Shown here: positions 55,601-64,000 of the stretch, piece after piece
How the letters are laid out: the number at the start of each line of letters is the position of its first letter
How positions within the stretch are numbered: position 1 is the first letter of the stretch
NCBI GenBank assembly: GCA_963738665.1
Contig: CAVTXL010000003.1
Location: 310,001-374,000, forward strand
From: JABDGM01 sp963738665
Lineage (GTDB): Bacteria; Planctomycetota; Planctomycetia; Pirellulales; Lacipirellulaceae
Length of the DNA: 64,000 nt
Direction: 5' to 3'
Position numbers and translations under genes: made by a program
Notes under the pieces: model-generated
What the model saw: only the letters and a program-made list of their open reading frames with translations
The model's database searches: none
What the model was told of the DNA's origin: nothing

Positions 55601-57426
55601 TCGCCGGCAGCGGCTTGTTCGAGATGGGCACGGCTCAGACTCCGATCCAGGCCGGCGTCCGCGCCCGCCTGTTGATCACGGATAACGGCCCGATCGACCG
55701 CAGTCTGGGACCCGTACGGCATCAGCCGCGGACTCATCAGCCATGGGGCGGTTTCAATTTACGGGCGCAAGTCTCCTCCTTCCACGCGATCAACGGAGCA
55801 GTGCGCACGGGCGCAACAACATTGAACTTGGCGACCGTGCCCACCGGTTGGAAGGTGGGCGATTCGATCGTCATCGCGGCCACCGTGGCTGATCCGACTC
55901 AAAACGAGACCCGCACGATCAAGGCCCTTTCCGGCTCCACGGTGACGCTCGACGCTCCACTGAGTTACGACCATCTCACGCTCGACTCGGTGTCCGGTCT
56001 GCAAGTCCACGTCGCCAATCTCACGCGCAACGCGGTGATTGAATCGGAGACGACGGTGATTGAGCGCCGCGGGCACGTGATGTTTATGCACACGCGCGAC
56101 GTGAACGTGTACTACGGCGGTTTCTACAAGTTGGGCCGCACAAATAAGCTGATTCCGATCAACGACCCGAAGGTCGATGCCAATTGGCAACTGGTGCCCG
56201 GCACGGGAACGAATCCCCGGGCACGGTACGCGGTTCACTTCCATCGCACCGGCTCGGTCGATGACGGTCATCCGTCGATGGTTGTGGGCAGCGCCGTCGT
56301 CGACAGCCCGGGCTGGGGCTATGTCAATCACAGCAGCTACGTGAACATGATCGACAACGTGGCCTACGACGTGGACGGGGCCGCATTCACGACGGAAGTG
56401 GGCGACGAAATCGGCAGCTTTGTCCACAACATTGCAATCGGGTCCAGCGGTTCTGGTGAACTCACGGAATCTCGTCTGGCGATCTCCGACTTCGGCCATC
56501 AGGGGGACGGCTTCTGGTTCCAGGGCGCCGGTATCACGGTGACCGACAACGTCGCGGCGGGCAACACCGGCCACGCCTTTATTTACTTCACGCGCGGGCT
56601 GCACGACGGCGGGATTACGCGCTATTTCCTTTCCTCCAACTTGACCGACCCATCCATCGCGGGCGGCTCGCCGAATATCGATATTTCATTCGTGCCAATT
56701 AAGCAATTTACGCGAAATGTGGGCTACGCGTCCGGAGTCGGCCTCTCGGTCGAGTACAACTTGCGTGACGCACCCATTCGCAGCTAAGCTACCTGTCGGA
56801 TTCCACCTTCTGGAACAATACCTGGGGCGGCGATTTGGCCTACGCGCAACACATAGTCCTGCAAAACGTGCGCTACGTTCATGCGATCGACGACGTTCCG
56901 CAGACGGGCATACTCTCCAATGCAGTCACCAGTGATATCACCTACAACGATCTGACGGTGATCGGTTACCTGTGGGGCATCGTCTTGCCCTCGGCCGGAA
57001 CTTCGACGGTCAATCGTGGTTATTACGACAACCAGGAGGACTTTTTGGTCTACACCGGGGTGGGCAGCGGCCGCCGAATTACTTTCAATGGCCCCATCGT
57101 TTTCGGCAATTCGGCAGGCGGCGCCAGCTTCAACTGTTGATGATGCCGAATTTTAACCTGGTTGGTTCCTACCCCAGTTACGCCCTAAATAAGGACTTTG
57201 TCATCCTCAATTACGGCCCCTACGTCAATCAGCGCGTATATTACACATTGCAGGCGCCGCAGGGGTGCCTTTCCCGAGCCAGATTGGCGATATCAAAAGC
57301 AGTTATATCGGATTGACCAACCAGCAATTGTGGAACCAATTCGGCGTAGCGCTCGGGGGCGAACTCGCACCGCTTAACGCGACGCCGCAGCCCGGCATTT
57401 ACGGACTGGTGGCGCCCAAGGCGTAA
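52682..57426 (+). CDS. Giant RTX-repeat, G8-domain, beta-helix surface protein (frame breaks)
   Basis: Secreted protein of about 1,580 residues. The start (ATG 52682) has AGGAG nine bases upstream. Order: basic leader with EILEDRRLLA (35-44), a beta-rich segment, then roughly 600 residues of nine-residue calcium-binding RTX repeats (GGxGxDxLxG), a helical link, a G8 domain beginning NNGAWSSASTWQNGVVPAP, and a right-handed beta-helix with RYAVHFHRTG and NMIDNVAYDVDG like CEMIP/TMEM2 and fibrocystin proteins. The tail VPFPSQIGDIKSSYIG ends at TAA 57424-57426. Frame breaks near 55460, about 55713 to 55760, 56790, 57125 and 57265 are read as indels. It probably binds calcium and polysaccharides outside the cell. 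Confidence 0.8.
53460..54540 (+). repeat. 540-bp tandem duplication in RTX region
   Basis: About 53461-54000 and 54001-54540 align with a constant 540-base offset (20 RTX repeats). The core 53641-53815 and 54181-54355 differ at only three or so positions, while the edges are more diverged, as expected from recent recombination or gene conversion. Confidence 0.8.
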
Positions 57427-58210
57427 TTGCAGCCAGTGTTGCGACCAGCAAATTCATTTTTCGCCTCTTCGGCAGAATTTGTGGGTTGTTTTGTCGGATG
57501 GAAGCCGGTTTCGTTCCAGGAATCACGAGGGAAACAGGTGTTTCGGGGCATCATTAATTCGGCGCTCGCTTCGCTTGGGTCGCCTGCCGTGGTTTTTTTC
57601 CGCAAGGTTCGCCGAAGCCCCTTCCGCCTTCGCCGTCGCATCGCCCTCACAAACACTGGGGTGATGCGACGGTGAAGGTGGAAGGTGCGCCCCCTTTTGT
57701 CGAGCCCGAGCGAAGCTTACTCCCGTCCCCAATCACCCACAAATTCCGCGGAGGACCCCATTTTTCTTGTCTGGCTAATCTAAGCGAAGTGGACCCGCGG
57801 AATGATTTCGGTTGTAGGACGGACAATCCTGTCGGTCATATGGCTTTTCGACGGACAGGATTGTCCGTCCTACCGCAGATTGCGTTCGGCGGCTCCACTT
57901 ATTTGCCGCTGTTATCGCCCCTCGGACCTGTTCGTGGTAGATGCAAAAGCCGCTATCAAAGTAGTAGCGGCGGCGACGTGTGTTACTGCCGATTGAGTCC
58001 CGGCGCATGGCGCGATGCGGAGGAACTTGGCCGCTCTGCTGGGGCATTTACGATTTTGTTTGCAGAATGTCCCGAGGAGTGAGCGTCACCTCGCAACCGC
58101 CGCGCCCGGTATTCCGTGATTCCAGTATCCCGTGAGTAGAGTAATCGAAAGTCGCCGCCGTTCCCCCAACGCGTCTGCATAATTAGGCCGCAATCGAACA
58201 AGAGGATGAT
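57427..58210. other. 784-base gap with an inverted repeat
   Basis: No gene is convincing. The stretch carries the 20-base inverted repeat at 57814-57873 and several A+C-rich segments (57440-57760) that look like decayed coding sequence, but I cannot assign them. Confidence 0.5.
57814..57873. repeat. Perfect 20-bp inverted repeat
   Basis: GTAGGACGGACAATCCTGTC at 57814-57833 and its exact complement at 57854-57873, separated by 20 bases. Same style as the palindromes at 16.13-16.28 kb, so a dispersed family. Confidence 0.85.
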
Positions 58211-58693
58211 ATGAAAAGGTGGTCGCACTGGTTCGGCCAATTCGCCAAGTCGGCCGCCCGCTACTCGGGCCATCCGATATCGTTTGGACTGGCGATGGCG
58301 CTGCTTGTCGTTTGGCTAATCACCGGGCCCATCTTCCAGTTCAACGACACTTGGCAACTTGTCATCAACACGGCCACGACCATCGTCACCTTTCTGATGG
58401 TGTTCTTAATTCAGAACACGCAAAACCGCGACACTGGTGCGATGCAGACCAAGCTGGACGAATTAATCCGGGCCATCGAGGGCGCTCACAACGTGCTGCT
58501 CGACCTGGAGGAACTCGACGAACGAGAAATCGAACAGATTCGCAAGAACTATCGCCTGCTGGCCGCTAAGGCCCGGCTCGAAGTTGCCAAGGGCATGGCC
58601 GACACCGATCGCGCCGCCGTGGAAGAGGCAACGCAGGACGTCGAGGCGGCCGAAGCCGCACTCAACCTGTTGCAGGAGGCAAAACAGCGCTAA
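58211..58693 (+). CDS. Low-affinity iron permease-like protein
   Basis: Protein of 160 residues of the low-affinity iron permease family (PF04120). A short basic start, two membrane helices (PISFGLAMALLVVWLITGPI and LVINTATTIVTFLMVFLI) and the family block NTQNRDTGAMQTKLDELIRA are seen. A charged helical tail follows. Despite the name, iron transport is unproven for bacterial members. An adjacent gene is not linked. Confidence 0.85.
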   Translation: MKRWSHWFGQFAKSAARYSGHPISFGLAMALLVVWLITGPIFQFNDTWQLVINTATTIVTFLMVFLIQNTQNRDTGAMQTKLDELIRAIEGAHNVLLDLEELDEREIEQIRKNYRLLAAKARLEVAKGMADTDRAAVEEATQDVEAAEAALNLLQEAKQR

Positions 58694-58790
58694 GGGGGCC
58701 ACCAAAATCGCGACCAGCCGCGGGCACTCAGCCGGCCGCTGATCGCGATAGTTGTGACGACACGTTGGTGGCCTACGCGGAAATGCGCGC

Positions 58791-59099
58791 TCACCAACCA
58801 ACGTATGTCCTTGTTCCAACCGGCCCGTACGACACGGTGGTTGGAACATAACCCCAATACGGCGACTGCGGAATCAATACGACCGGCGGCGCGAGGTAGT
58901 TCGCCGTCACGGCAACTGGTACGGCCGCCGTCGTTACTACGACTCGCGGCCGGAACACCGGCAAAATCGGACGCACGACCGTCGTGCGATAGGCATACGG
59001 CCCGACAACGACACGCCTGCCGTGGGCTTCGGCCCGCGAGGCATGGAAAGCAAACGCGAATAGAGCGACAGCAGCCAGCGCTAAACAAAACTTTTTCAT
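58791..59099 (-). CDS. Small secreted protein, unknown
   Basis: Protein of 102 residues from the ATG at 59099 with a signal peptide (KFCLALAAVALFAFAFHASRAEA) and a Val/Pro/Tyr-rich mature part (RTTVVRPILPVFRPRVVVTT). The upstream start at 59168 would put a basic extension before the signal and is not favoured. No family recognised. Confidence 0.6.
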   Translation of the reverse strand: MKKFCLALAAVALFAFAFHASRAEAHGRRVVVGPYAYRTTVVRPILPVFRPRVVVTTAAVPVAVTANYLAPPVVLIPQSPYWGYVPTTVSYGPVGTRTYVGW

Positions 59100-59260
59100 G
59101 GCAAATCTCCCGAGCCTGTCAGTGAATCGACCGACGTACAAAAGCAAGCGACGTGCCAACCGTGACACGGAGCGGCCACCCCGGTTATCCCGAAGATTTT
59201 ACACTCTCTTCGTGGCCGCGTCCGCCGGGCGTCGTCCCACTCCGAGACAATTGTCTCAGA

Positions 59261-60271
59261 TTAAGGACAGCTATCAACCAAGCTGGGCTCGCTGTAAATG
59301 TTCGTTTTCGTCCAACTTCGTCCGCATCTCGACGCTAGCGCGGCCGCGGCCAGCAGAATCAGGACGATACTCGCAGGCTCTGGGACTACGCCCTGGGCGC
59401 CGGCCGGGCCCGGGCCGAAACTGGTCCCCAAATGGTTCCGCCACACCGTGTAGTCGGCTGCCTCAACGAGGCCGTCACCATTGCCGTCCCCCGGTGCAAA
59501 CCGGTCCACGGCCAGCCCGTACTGAAGTTTCCACACTTCGTAGTCGGCCGGCGTTACAGAATCATCGTGATTGTAATCGCCGGGCAAGAAGGCGGCCCGG
59601 TTCATATCGGGAGCGGCCGACAACATTTCGTTGTAGTCGACTCCGTAGTTGAACACCAACAAAAACGGCGCCGACGCCGCATACTGGGCCGACGTCAGCT
59701 GAGCGAACATTGCATACGCGCCGGCCGGCGGCGCCGGGTCCGCATCCAATGCGTACGCCAGCAGGCTGTGGGTGTGATAACCCGTGTATCCCGCGACCGG
59801 GTCGGCCAACAGCAGCGGCGGCGGCTGCGGGCCGTCCGGGGTGATCGTGATCGAGCTCGCCTGGCGGGCCAACCAACGAAACTGCGCGAAGTCGCCGGCG
59901 GGCGTTACCCGCTCGCTCGCCGGATTCCAGTACCATAGCCACCGCGCCGCCCCGTCCGCGTCCGGCGCCGGACGCGGCAGTACTTCGATCGATAAACTGC
60001 TGGTGTCGGCCATGCCATAGATGTCGAAGCCCGGAATCTCCCACAGCGTTTGCAATCCCAGGCCGGGCACGTCCATCGTGCCGAGTGGATCGCCGTCCTC
60101 ATTCGTTTCGACGTACATTTCGGCGGCAAAGCCGTCGCCGCTGTTGTGGCCCTGGCTCACGACCAACTGGTTAGCTGCCACTTCCACGTGAATTGGCGTG
60201 CCGTGCCCGCGGGCGTCTCGCGCGGCCGCCGCGCTGAGTAACGCGACAATCGCCCAAAGTCTTAGTTTCAT
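59261..60271 (-). CDS. Dockerin-type, PEP-CTERM secreted protein
   Basis: Secreted protein of 336 residues: signal peptide (LWAIVALLSAAAARDARG), mature start HGTPIHVEVAANQLVVSQGH, a beta-rich body, two dockerin-like calcium loops (GDYNHDDSVTPADYEVW and GDGNGDGLVEAADYTVW), and the PEP-CTERM tail VVPEPASIVLILLAAAAL. No frame break. The HG start and strand-rich body are shared with the protein at 61.0-61.8 kb, so they are probably paralogues of one secreted family; both could be cell-surface anchored via exosortase. Confidence 0.82.
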   Translation of the reverse strand: MKLRLWAIVALLSAAAARDARGHGTPIHVEVAANQLVVSQGHNSGDGFAAEMYVETNEDGDPLGTMDVPGLGLQTLWEIPGFDIYGMADTSSLSIEVLPRPAPDADGAARWLWYWNPASERVTPAGDFAQFRWLARQASSITITPDGPQPPPLLLADPVAGYTGYHTHSLLAYALDADPAPPAGAYAMFAQLTSAQYAASAPFLLVFNYGVDYNEMLSAAPDMNRAAFLPGDYNHDDSVTPADYEVWKLQYGLAVDRFAPGDGNGDGLVEAADYTVWRNHLGTSFGPGPAGAQGVVPEPASIVLILLAAAALASRCGRSWTKTNIYSEPSLVDSCP

Positions 60272-60307
60272 ATCACAAGGTCTCGATTCTTCAATTTAAG
60301 TCCGGGT

Positions 60308-60975
60308 CTACTCAGGTTTGGCAAAATTTACGTTTTGGTCGATCCACTGGCCGATCTGCGCCGCCGTGATCACATCCACGTGGCCGTCAGCGTAGAGGTA
60401 CTGGGCCGTGCCGGCGTGCCGGTCGGGTTGGATGTCGCTCTTCACAGCCGATTCGACCAGGCCCCAGCTCTGGTTCAATTCCGAAAACCATTGCGAAGCG
60501 TGGGCATGATCGTACCGTGGCTCCGCCGCCCGCTTGTTCGCGCCTTCCATGACGACGATCGTCCGCGTCGTGGCCGCGAGCTGGCTCATCTTGCGCACGG
60601 CTCCGGGCACGTCATCCGCCGCCAGGAAATCATTAATCACATAGCTGGACGCCCGCGCCTTCAATCGCTCATCAGCCAGCGGGTCTTCGGAGCAAATCCG
60701 GATTGCGTCGACGTTTTCCAAATAGGGCGCCAGCGTATAAATCCACGAACGCTCCGGGCCGCTGTGGTACCATTCGGGAAATTCGCTCTTGTTCGCGTCG
60801 CAATACTGCTGCACCGCCAGGCCGATCTGCCGCAGGTTGCTCTTGCAATCGGTTGCCGCGGGCGGTCGCCCGCGCAGCCTGCACCGCCGGCAACAGCAGT
60901 GCCGACGAGCGCCGCGATGATCGCGATGACGACCAGCAGCTCGACCAGCGTCATGCCGCGTTGTGCGACTCGCAT
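60308..60975 (-). CDS. DUF1559-type prepilin-like protein (frame breaks)
   Basis: Type IV prepilin-like protein of the DUF1559 group, about 222 residues. The cleavage and methylation helix is RGMTLVELLVVIAIIAALVG. The continuation is in other frames: LPAVQAARATARGN, then NLRQIGLAVQQYCDANKSEF and PERSWIYTLAPYLENVDAIR, ending AAQIGQWIDQNVNFAKP. Breaks lie near 60900 and 60840. The head motif TLVELLVVIAIIA is normal for N-terminal processing by a prepilin peptidase. Adjacent genes encode secreted PEP-CTERM proteins. Confidence 0.75.
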
Positions 60976-60979
60976 CGCA

Positions 60980-61828
60980 CTACCTCCTCTCCCGAAGTCG
61001 CAACGGCATCGCGAAGATCAGGCACGAGGCTACAGATGCCAGCGGAAGTGATAATGGCTCAGGCACCACTTGCACGAGTCCCGGTGCCACGTGCAAGCTC
61101 GCGACGGCCGCGGACAGCTCGGCCCCGCCGGCATTCTTGTGAAGCACGAAATTGAGCGCGTCGGACGGGCCGACGCCGCTTTGCGTGGTCGAAACCTGCA
61201 TTGTGAATAAATAAACGCCGTCCGCCGGCGCGACTGCGGGCGACACGCCGTCTCCCAGAAAGGCGTAACGAAACGAACCGTGTACGCCCGCGCCATCCGA
61301 TCCGTAACCATCCGCCACGGCGGCCAGCAGCACGCTGTCGAACGGGCCGGCGTCGCTCGTGATCGCGAAATTCTCCGGCGGCGTGTCGATGTTTTCGTTG
61401 GAACCGCGAAACGCCTTGAGCTGCGTGTCGCCGGCGTCAACAAAGGCCGCACTTGCCCCGTCCCAGCGCTTCAACCCGTCCAAGAAGCCGAGCGAAATCG
61501 CGCTTCCCGCGGCAAAATCTTGCGGCCCGCCGTCGGCCAAGTCCGAGCCATAGGCCAAGCCGGGCCCCGACGGATATAGCAGCGTCGACGTAAGCGGGCT
61601 GATCGCGCCGCTCGGCCGCGCATACCACACGCCGCTTGTCGGTAACACCGGCATCACGTACACCGATTTCGGCGGCGACGGGGCCGTATAGGGGGCTTCC
61701 AAAAACAACTCATGCGTGACAATCTGGCCGCCCGCCTGCGTGATCTGAATCTGTGGCCCGTGGGCCCAGCAAGCCAGCGATGCGGTGCAGGCCCAGCCCG
61801 CGGTCGCAATTGTAGAAATGATGCGCAT
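60980..61828 (-). CDS. PEP-CTERM secreted protein, HG-type
   Basis: Protein of 282 residues from ATG 61828, which has GAGGAG eight bases upstream. Signal peptide (MRIISTIATAGWACTASLAC), mature start HGPQIQITQAGGQIVTHELF, a beta-rich body and the tail VVPEPLSLPLASVASCLIFA with basic RLRERR. The mature start resembles that of the dockerin protein next door. The family reminds me of Zur-repressed secreted proteins described in cyanobacteria, but I have no motif to support zinc control here. Confidence 0.75.
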   Translation of the reverse strand: MRIISTIATAGWACTASLACWAHGPQIQITQAGGQIVTHELFLEAPYTAPSPPKSVYVMPVLPTSGVWYARPSGAISPLTSTLLYPSGPGLAYGSDLADGGPQDFAAGSAISLGFLDGLKRWDGASAAFVDAGDTQLKAFRGSNENIDTPPENFAITSDAGPFDSVLLAAVADGYGSDGAGVHGSFRYAFLGDGVSPAVAPADGVYLFTMQVSTTQSGVGPSDALNFVLHKNAGGAELSAAVASLHVAPGLVQVVPEPLSLPLASVASCLIFAMPLRLRERR

Positions 61829-61980
61829 CAAGAATTGCTCCTCGAAGAGATGAACTGGTGTTCGCGCCGGCACGGTCAGACGCCCACATTCCTGCGGTTG
61901 AGGATGCAGCGCACCGGTCAACGATCGGTGCTGCCGACGGGCGCAGCGCGAAAACAGAATGACAGACAAGAGGTGGTCGC

Positions 61981-62634
61981 CTACGCGACTCCGGCACGCG
62001 GCGGCGGCACCGGCGGCGGATAAGCTAGTGAACACGCGCCTAAAACTTGGAGTGGCCCCACGAGGCCGCAAAGGTCAAGCGGCTGCGAATGCCGGCTGAG
62101 CGGCGGCGGGGTAACGGCAATTGAGACCAGCCACTCGAGGCCATGCCCGTGGCACGCCAGCGCACGAACGGCGATCACGGCGTTGCTGTTGGCCTCAGCT
62201 TGTTTCGTATCAGTGTCAGTTGGCGACAAGACGTCGTCAATCAACCGCGCGGCAATCGAAAGCGGTGGAACACCTTCGGCGGCTGACTTGGACGACTCAC
62301 AGCAAGTATGGTTCGCGGCGCAACAACTTGCATTTCGGGCCGGCTTATTCGCCGCCGCCAGGAGCGCGGCCGGCGGCTCGACGCCATGGGCCCGTGCCCA
62401 GGCCAATCGTTCGGCCAACGTATGGCAGCAACAGCTCGACCAGCAATGTTCAGCGTCTATGCAACCGCACTTGCTGTACATACAAGGAAAGGGCAGCGAC
62501 AGATCTTTCGCTACGCGGACGGGCAATGGCAATGGCACCCCGCTCGCCACGAACAGATACTGGCCAGCCAATAGCCACACGACGACGGGAAACCCCATTC
62601 GTCGTAAGTAGCGTCGGTAGCAGGAAAAGTTCAT
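61981..62634 (-). CDS. Cys-rich secreted protein, unknown
   Basis: Protein of 217 residues with a signal-like helix (PVVVWLLAGQYLFVASGV) and a Cys/His cluster CMYSKCGCIDAEHCWSSCCC followed by LAERLAWARAHGVEPP and later CCAANHTCC. The pattern suggests metal binding outside the membrane. I have seen a similar CGC...HCW...CCC head in other bacterial proteins of unknown function. It lies upstream of the two HG-type secreted proteins on the same strand, possibly one unit. Confidence 0.65.
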   Translation of the reverse strand: MNFSCYRRYLRRMGFPVVVWLLAGQYLFVASGVPLPLPVRVAKDLSLPFPCMYSKCGCIDAEHCWSSCCCHTLAERLAWARAHGVEPPAALLAAANKPARNASCCAANHTCCESSKSAAEGVPPLSIAARLIDDVLSPTDTDTKQAEANSNAVIAVRALACHGHGLEWLVSIAVTPPPLSRHSQPLDLCGLVGPLQVLGACSLAYPPPVPPPRAGVA

Positions 62635-62725
62635 GAGACCGGCAAAGTGAAACGCAGAAGCGTGACACCCCCAGTGTACCGCTCGTCGCGCCTCGCAACA
62701 ATCGACGGCTGGCTCCCTGCCTGCG

Positions 62726-63370
62726 TCACCTCGTCACGTTCGGCAATTGGCTCAAGATGCTCACCGCCCGTTCGACAAGTCCGCGGATTTCGTCAAACTT
62801 GCCGGCCGCCAACAATTCCCGCGGCGCCAGCCACGAGCCGCCGCAGGCGACGACCATCGGCAACCGCAAATACTCGGGCAACTTCTCGGGCGTGATGCCG
62901 CCGGTCGGCACGAAGCGGACGTCTGGGTAGGGGCCGGCGAGCGCCTTGATCGCGGCCGGCCCGCCCAGTGTTTCGGCCGGAAAGAACTTGAGCGTCATCG
63001 CGCCCAGCGACATGGCCTGTTCGATTTCCGACGGCGTCGCCACGCCCGGCAACATCGGTACGCCGCGCAGCAGCACATGCTCGACCACGGCCGGGTTCGT
63101 CCCCGGCGCGACCAAAAACTTTGCCCCGGCGCCAATTGCCCGGTCGGCCTGCTCTGTCGTCAACACCGTGCCCGCGCCAACCAGCAAATCGCCTCGCTTG
63201 GCGAGCGCCTTGATCGCCGCCTCAGCCTCGGCGGTGCGAAACGTGATCTCCGCGACCGGCAGCCCGCCGGCCACGAGGGCATCACCAAATCCGCCTGCAT
63301 GCTCGGCCCGGTCCATCACGACCATCGGGATCAGCCGGTGCTGCGCCAGTTGGGCAAATATGTCGCTCAT
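62726..63370 (-). CDS. eda: KDPG/KHG aldolase
   Basis: 2-dehydro-3-deoxyphosphogluconate / 4-hydroxy-2-oxoglutarate aldolase, 214 residues. The class I site is complete: E41 in AEITFRT, K128 in LKFFPAE, and GAGTVL and PTGGI in normal spacing. It ends the Entner-Doudoroff or hexuronate routes. No edd or uronate genes are adjacent in the window. The frame is intact. Confidence 0.93.
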   Translation of the reverse strand: MSDIFAQLAQHRLIPMVVMDRAEHAGGFGDALVAGGLPVAEITFRTAEAEAAIKALAKRGDLLVGAGTVLTTEQADRAIGAGAKFLVAPGTNPAVVEHVLLRGVPMLPGVATPSEIEQAMSLGAMTLKFFPAETLGGPAAIKALAGPYPDVRFVPTGGITPEKLPEYLRLPMVVACGGSWLAPRELLAAGKFDEIRGLVERAVSILSQLPNVTR

Positions 63371-63533
63371 GTCACCAACCTGTTCATTGATGATATTGCA
63401 CGCAAGCCGTCCACTCGCACGCCAAACGCAGTTGTACTACGAAGCTCGTAATGTTGCCAGTAACAGCCAGTCCACCTAGAATTTCGGGAGGAACGCTACC
63501 CAACGGAGGGGCGCAAGACTCAATGTCCCTCTC

Positions 63534-64000
63534 TTGTCCGAGGAAGTGCTGTGGTCGCAATTGAATCATCGAGTTCAAACTGCGCCGAACATCCGGAGAT
63601 GCTCGGCCGGGAATGTCACGTTGCCAATCGCATGCGACGACGCGTCGCTCGTCGGCGTCGTCTACGCGGTCGATCGGCGGAAGGCTCTCGCATTGTTGCC
63701 CACTGATCTCGTGGAGCCGCTCGTCACCGTCGGCCGTGCCCTGGCGCTGGTCGTCGCATTCGACTACCGCCAAACCGGCATCGGCCCCTACGGCGAGCTG
63801 GGCCTTGCGATCCTCGCCAAGTGCCGTGGGGTGAAAACGTCGGCCGTGATGGCGATTACGAAGCCCGCCTCGGTCCGCCGGGCCGGCTGGTTCGTCGTGA
63901 ACCTGCCGGTGACGACCGAGCTGGCCCTGGCCGCCGGCGTCGAGATTTATGGCTACCCGAAATACCTGAGCCGCATCACGAGCCAGTTTGCACCGTCCTA
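63534..64000 (+). CDS. Acetoacetate decarboxylase-family protein, 3' end outside window
   Basis: Member of the acetoacetate decarboxylase family (PF06314), truncated by the window edge. The blocks NVTLPIACDDASLVGVVYAV, GIGPYGELGLAILAKC and VEIYGYPKYLSRI are typical; K in GYPKY is the Schiff-base lysine position. No ATG is in frame; TTG 63534 or GTG 63546 are the nearest starts, so the start is uncertain. Many such proteins act on other small acids rather than acetoacetate. Confidence 0.7.
   Translation, partial: MSEEVLWSQLNHRVQTAPNIRRCSAGNVTLPIACDDASLVGVVYAVDRRKALALLPTDLVEPLVTVGRALALVVAFDYRQTGIGPYGELGLAILAKCRGVKTSAVMAITKPASVRRAGWFVVNLPVTTELALAAGVEIYGYPKYLSRITSQFAPS

Overview
The window looks like a chromosome segment of a planctomycete (Planctomycetota, probably Pirellulales-like). 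This is an inference from gene content. It carries PEP-CTERM and dockerin secreted proteins, a DUF1559 prepilin-like protein, large surface proteins that begin with an LEDRRLLA-type block, a Ser/Thr kinase with HGD in place of HRD, DUF3326, and high GC with many short palindromic intergenic repeats.

Layout. 0-8.3 kb: DUF3326 protein translationally overlapped with an Orn/Lys/Arg decarboxylase-fold enzyme, a Rieske oxygenase, a Gfo/Idh/MocA oxidoreductase, a DUF433/DUF5615 toxin-antitoxin-like pair and transketolase. 8.3-10.5 kb: an SDR and a PhyH-family Fe(II)/2-oxoglutarate enzyme whose facial triad reads HQA, as in SyrB2-type halogenases. 10.8-17.4 kb: a VKOR-DsbA fusion, a ChbG/YdjC-like protein with an altered metal site, a small secreted protein, LarE, a UVR-motif protein and a DUF4912 protein. 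17.9-26.3 kb: the F0F1 ATP synthase operon (atpZ/I-like genes, atpB, E, F, H, A, G, D, C), with atpA, atpG and atpD interrupted by small indels. 26.8-34.3 kb: hypothetical secreted proteins, nusB, ribH, rho and coaE. 34.3-38.6 kb: an accessory zone with a REP-associated tyrosine transposase (RAYT), hairpin satellites, and PEP-CTERM genes, some of them fragments. 38.9-41.8 kb: polA. 42.0-50.6 kb: coiled-coil and small proteins and three members of the Ebo set (eboB-, eboF- and eboE-like), separated by two hicAB-type modules and a duplicated eboB 3' end. 50.8-57.4 kb: a Ser/Thr kinase and a giant RTX-G8-beta-helix surface protein. 58.2-64.0 kb: an iron-permease-like protein, a cluster of secreted PEP-CTERM/dockerin/prepilin/Cys-rich proteins, KDPG aldolase, and a partial acetoacetate-decarboxylase-like gene.

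How the genes work together. The ATP synthase block, nusB/rho, polA, coaE, ribH and transketolase form a housekeeping backbone. Inserted into it are mobile-repeat material (RAYT/REP), toxin-antitoxin modules and cell-surface genes. The most interesting metabolic candidate is the halogenase-like enzyme with its SDR neighbour; no carrier protein or synthetase lies beside it, so its substrate is unknown.

Quality caveat. About 30 one- or two-base frame breaks split otherwise well conserved genes (atpA, atpG, atpD, polA, nusB, RAYT, the kinase, the G8 protein and others). Consensus indels in the assembly are the simplest explanation. For those genes the coordinates given span the whole conserved gene and the break points are noted.
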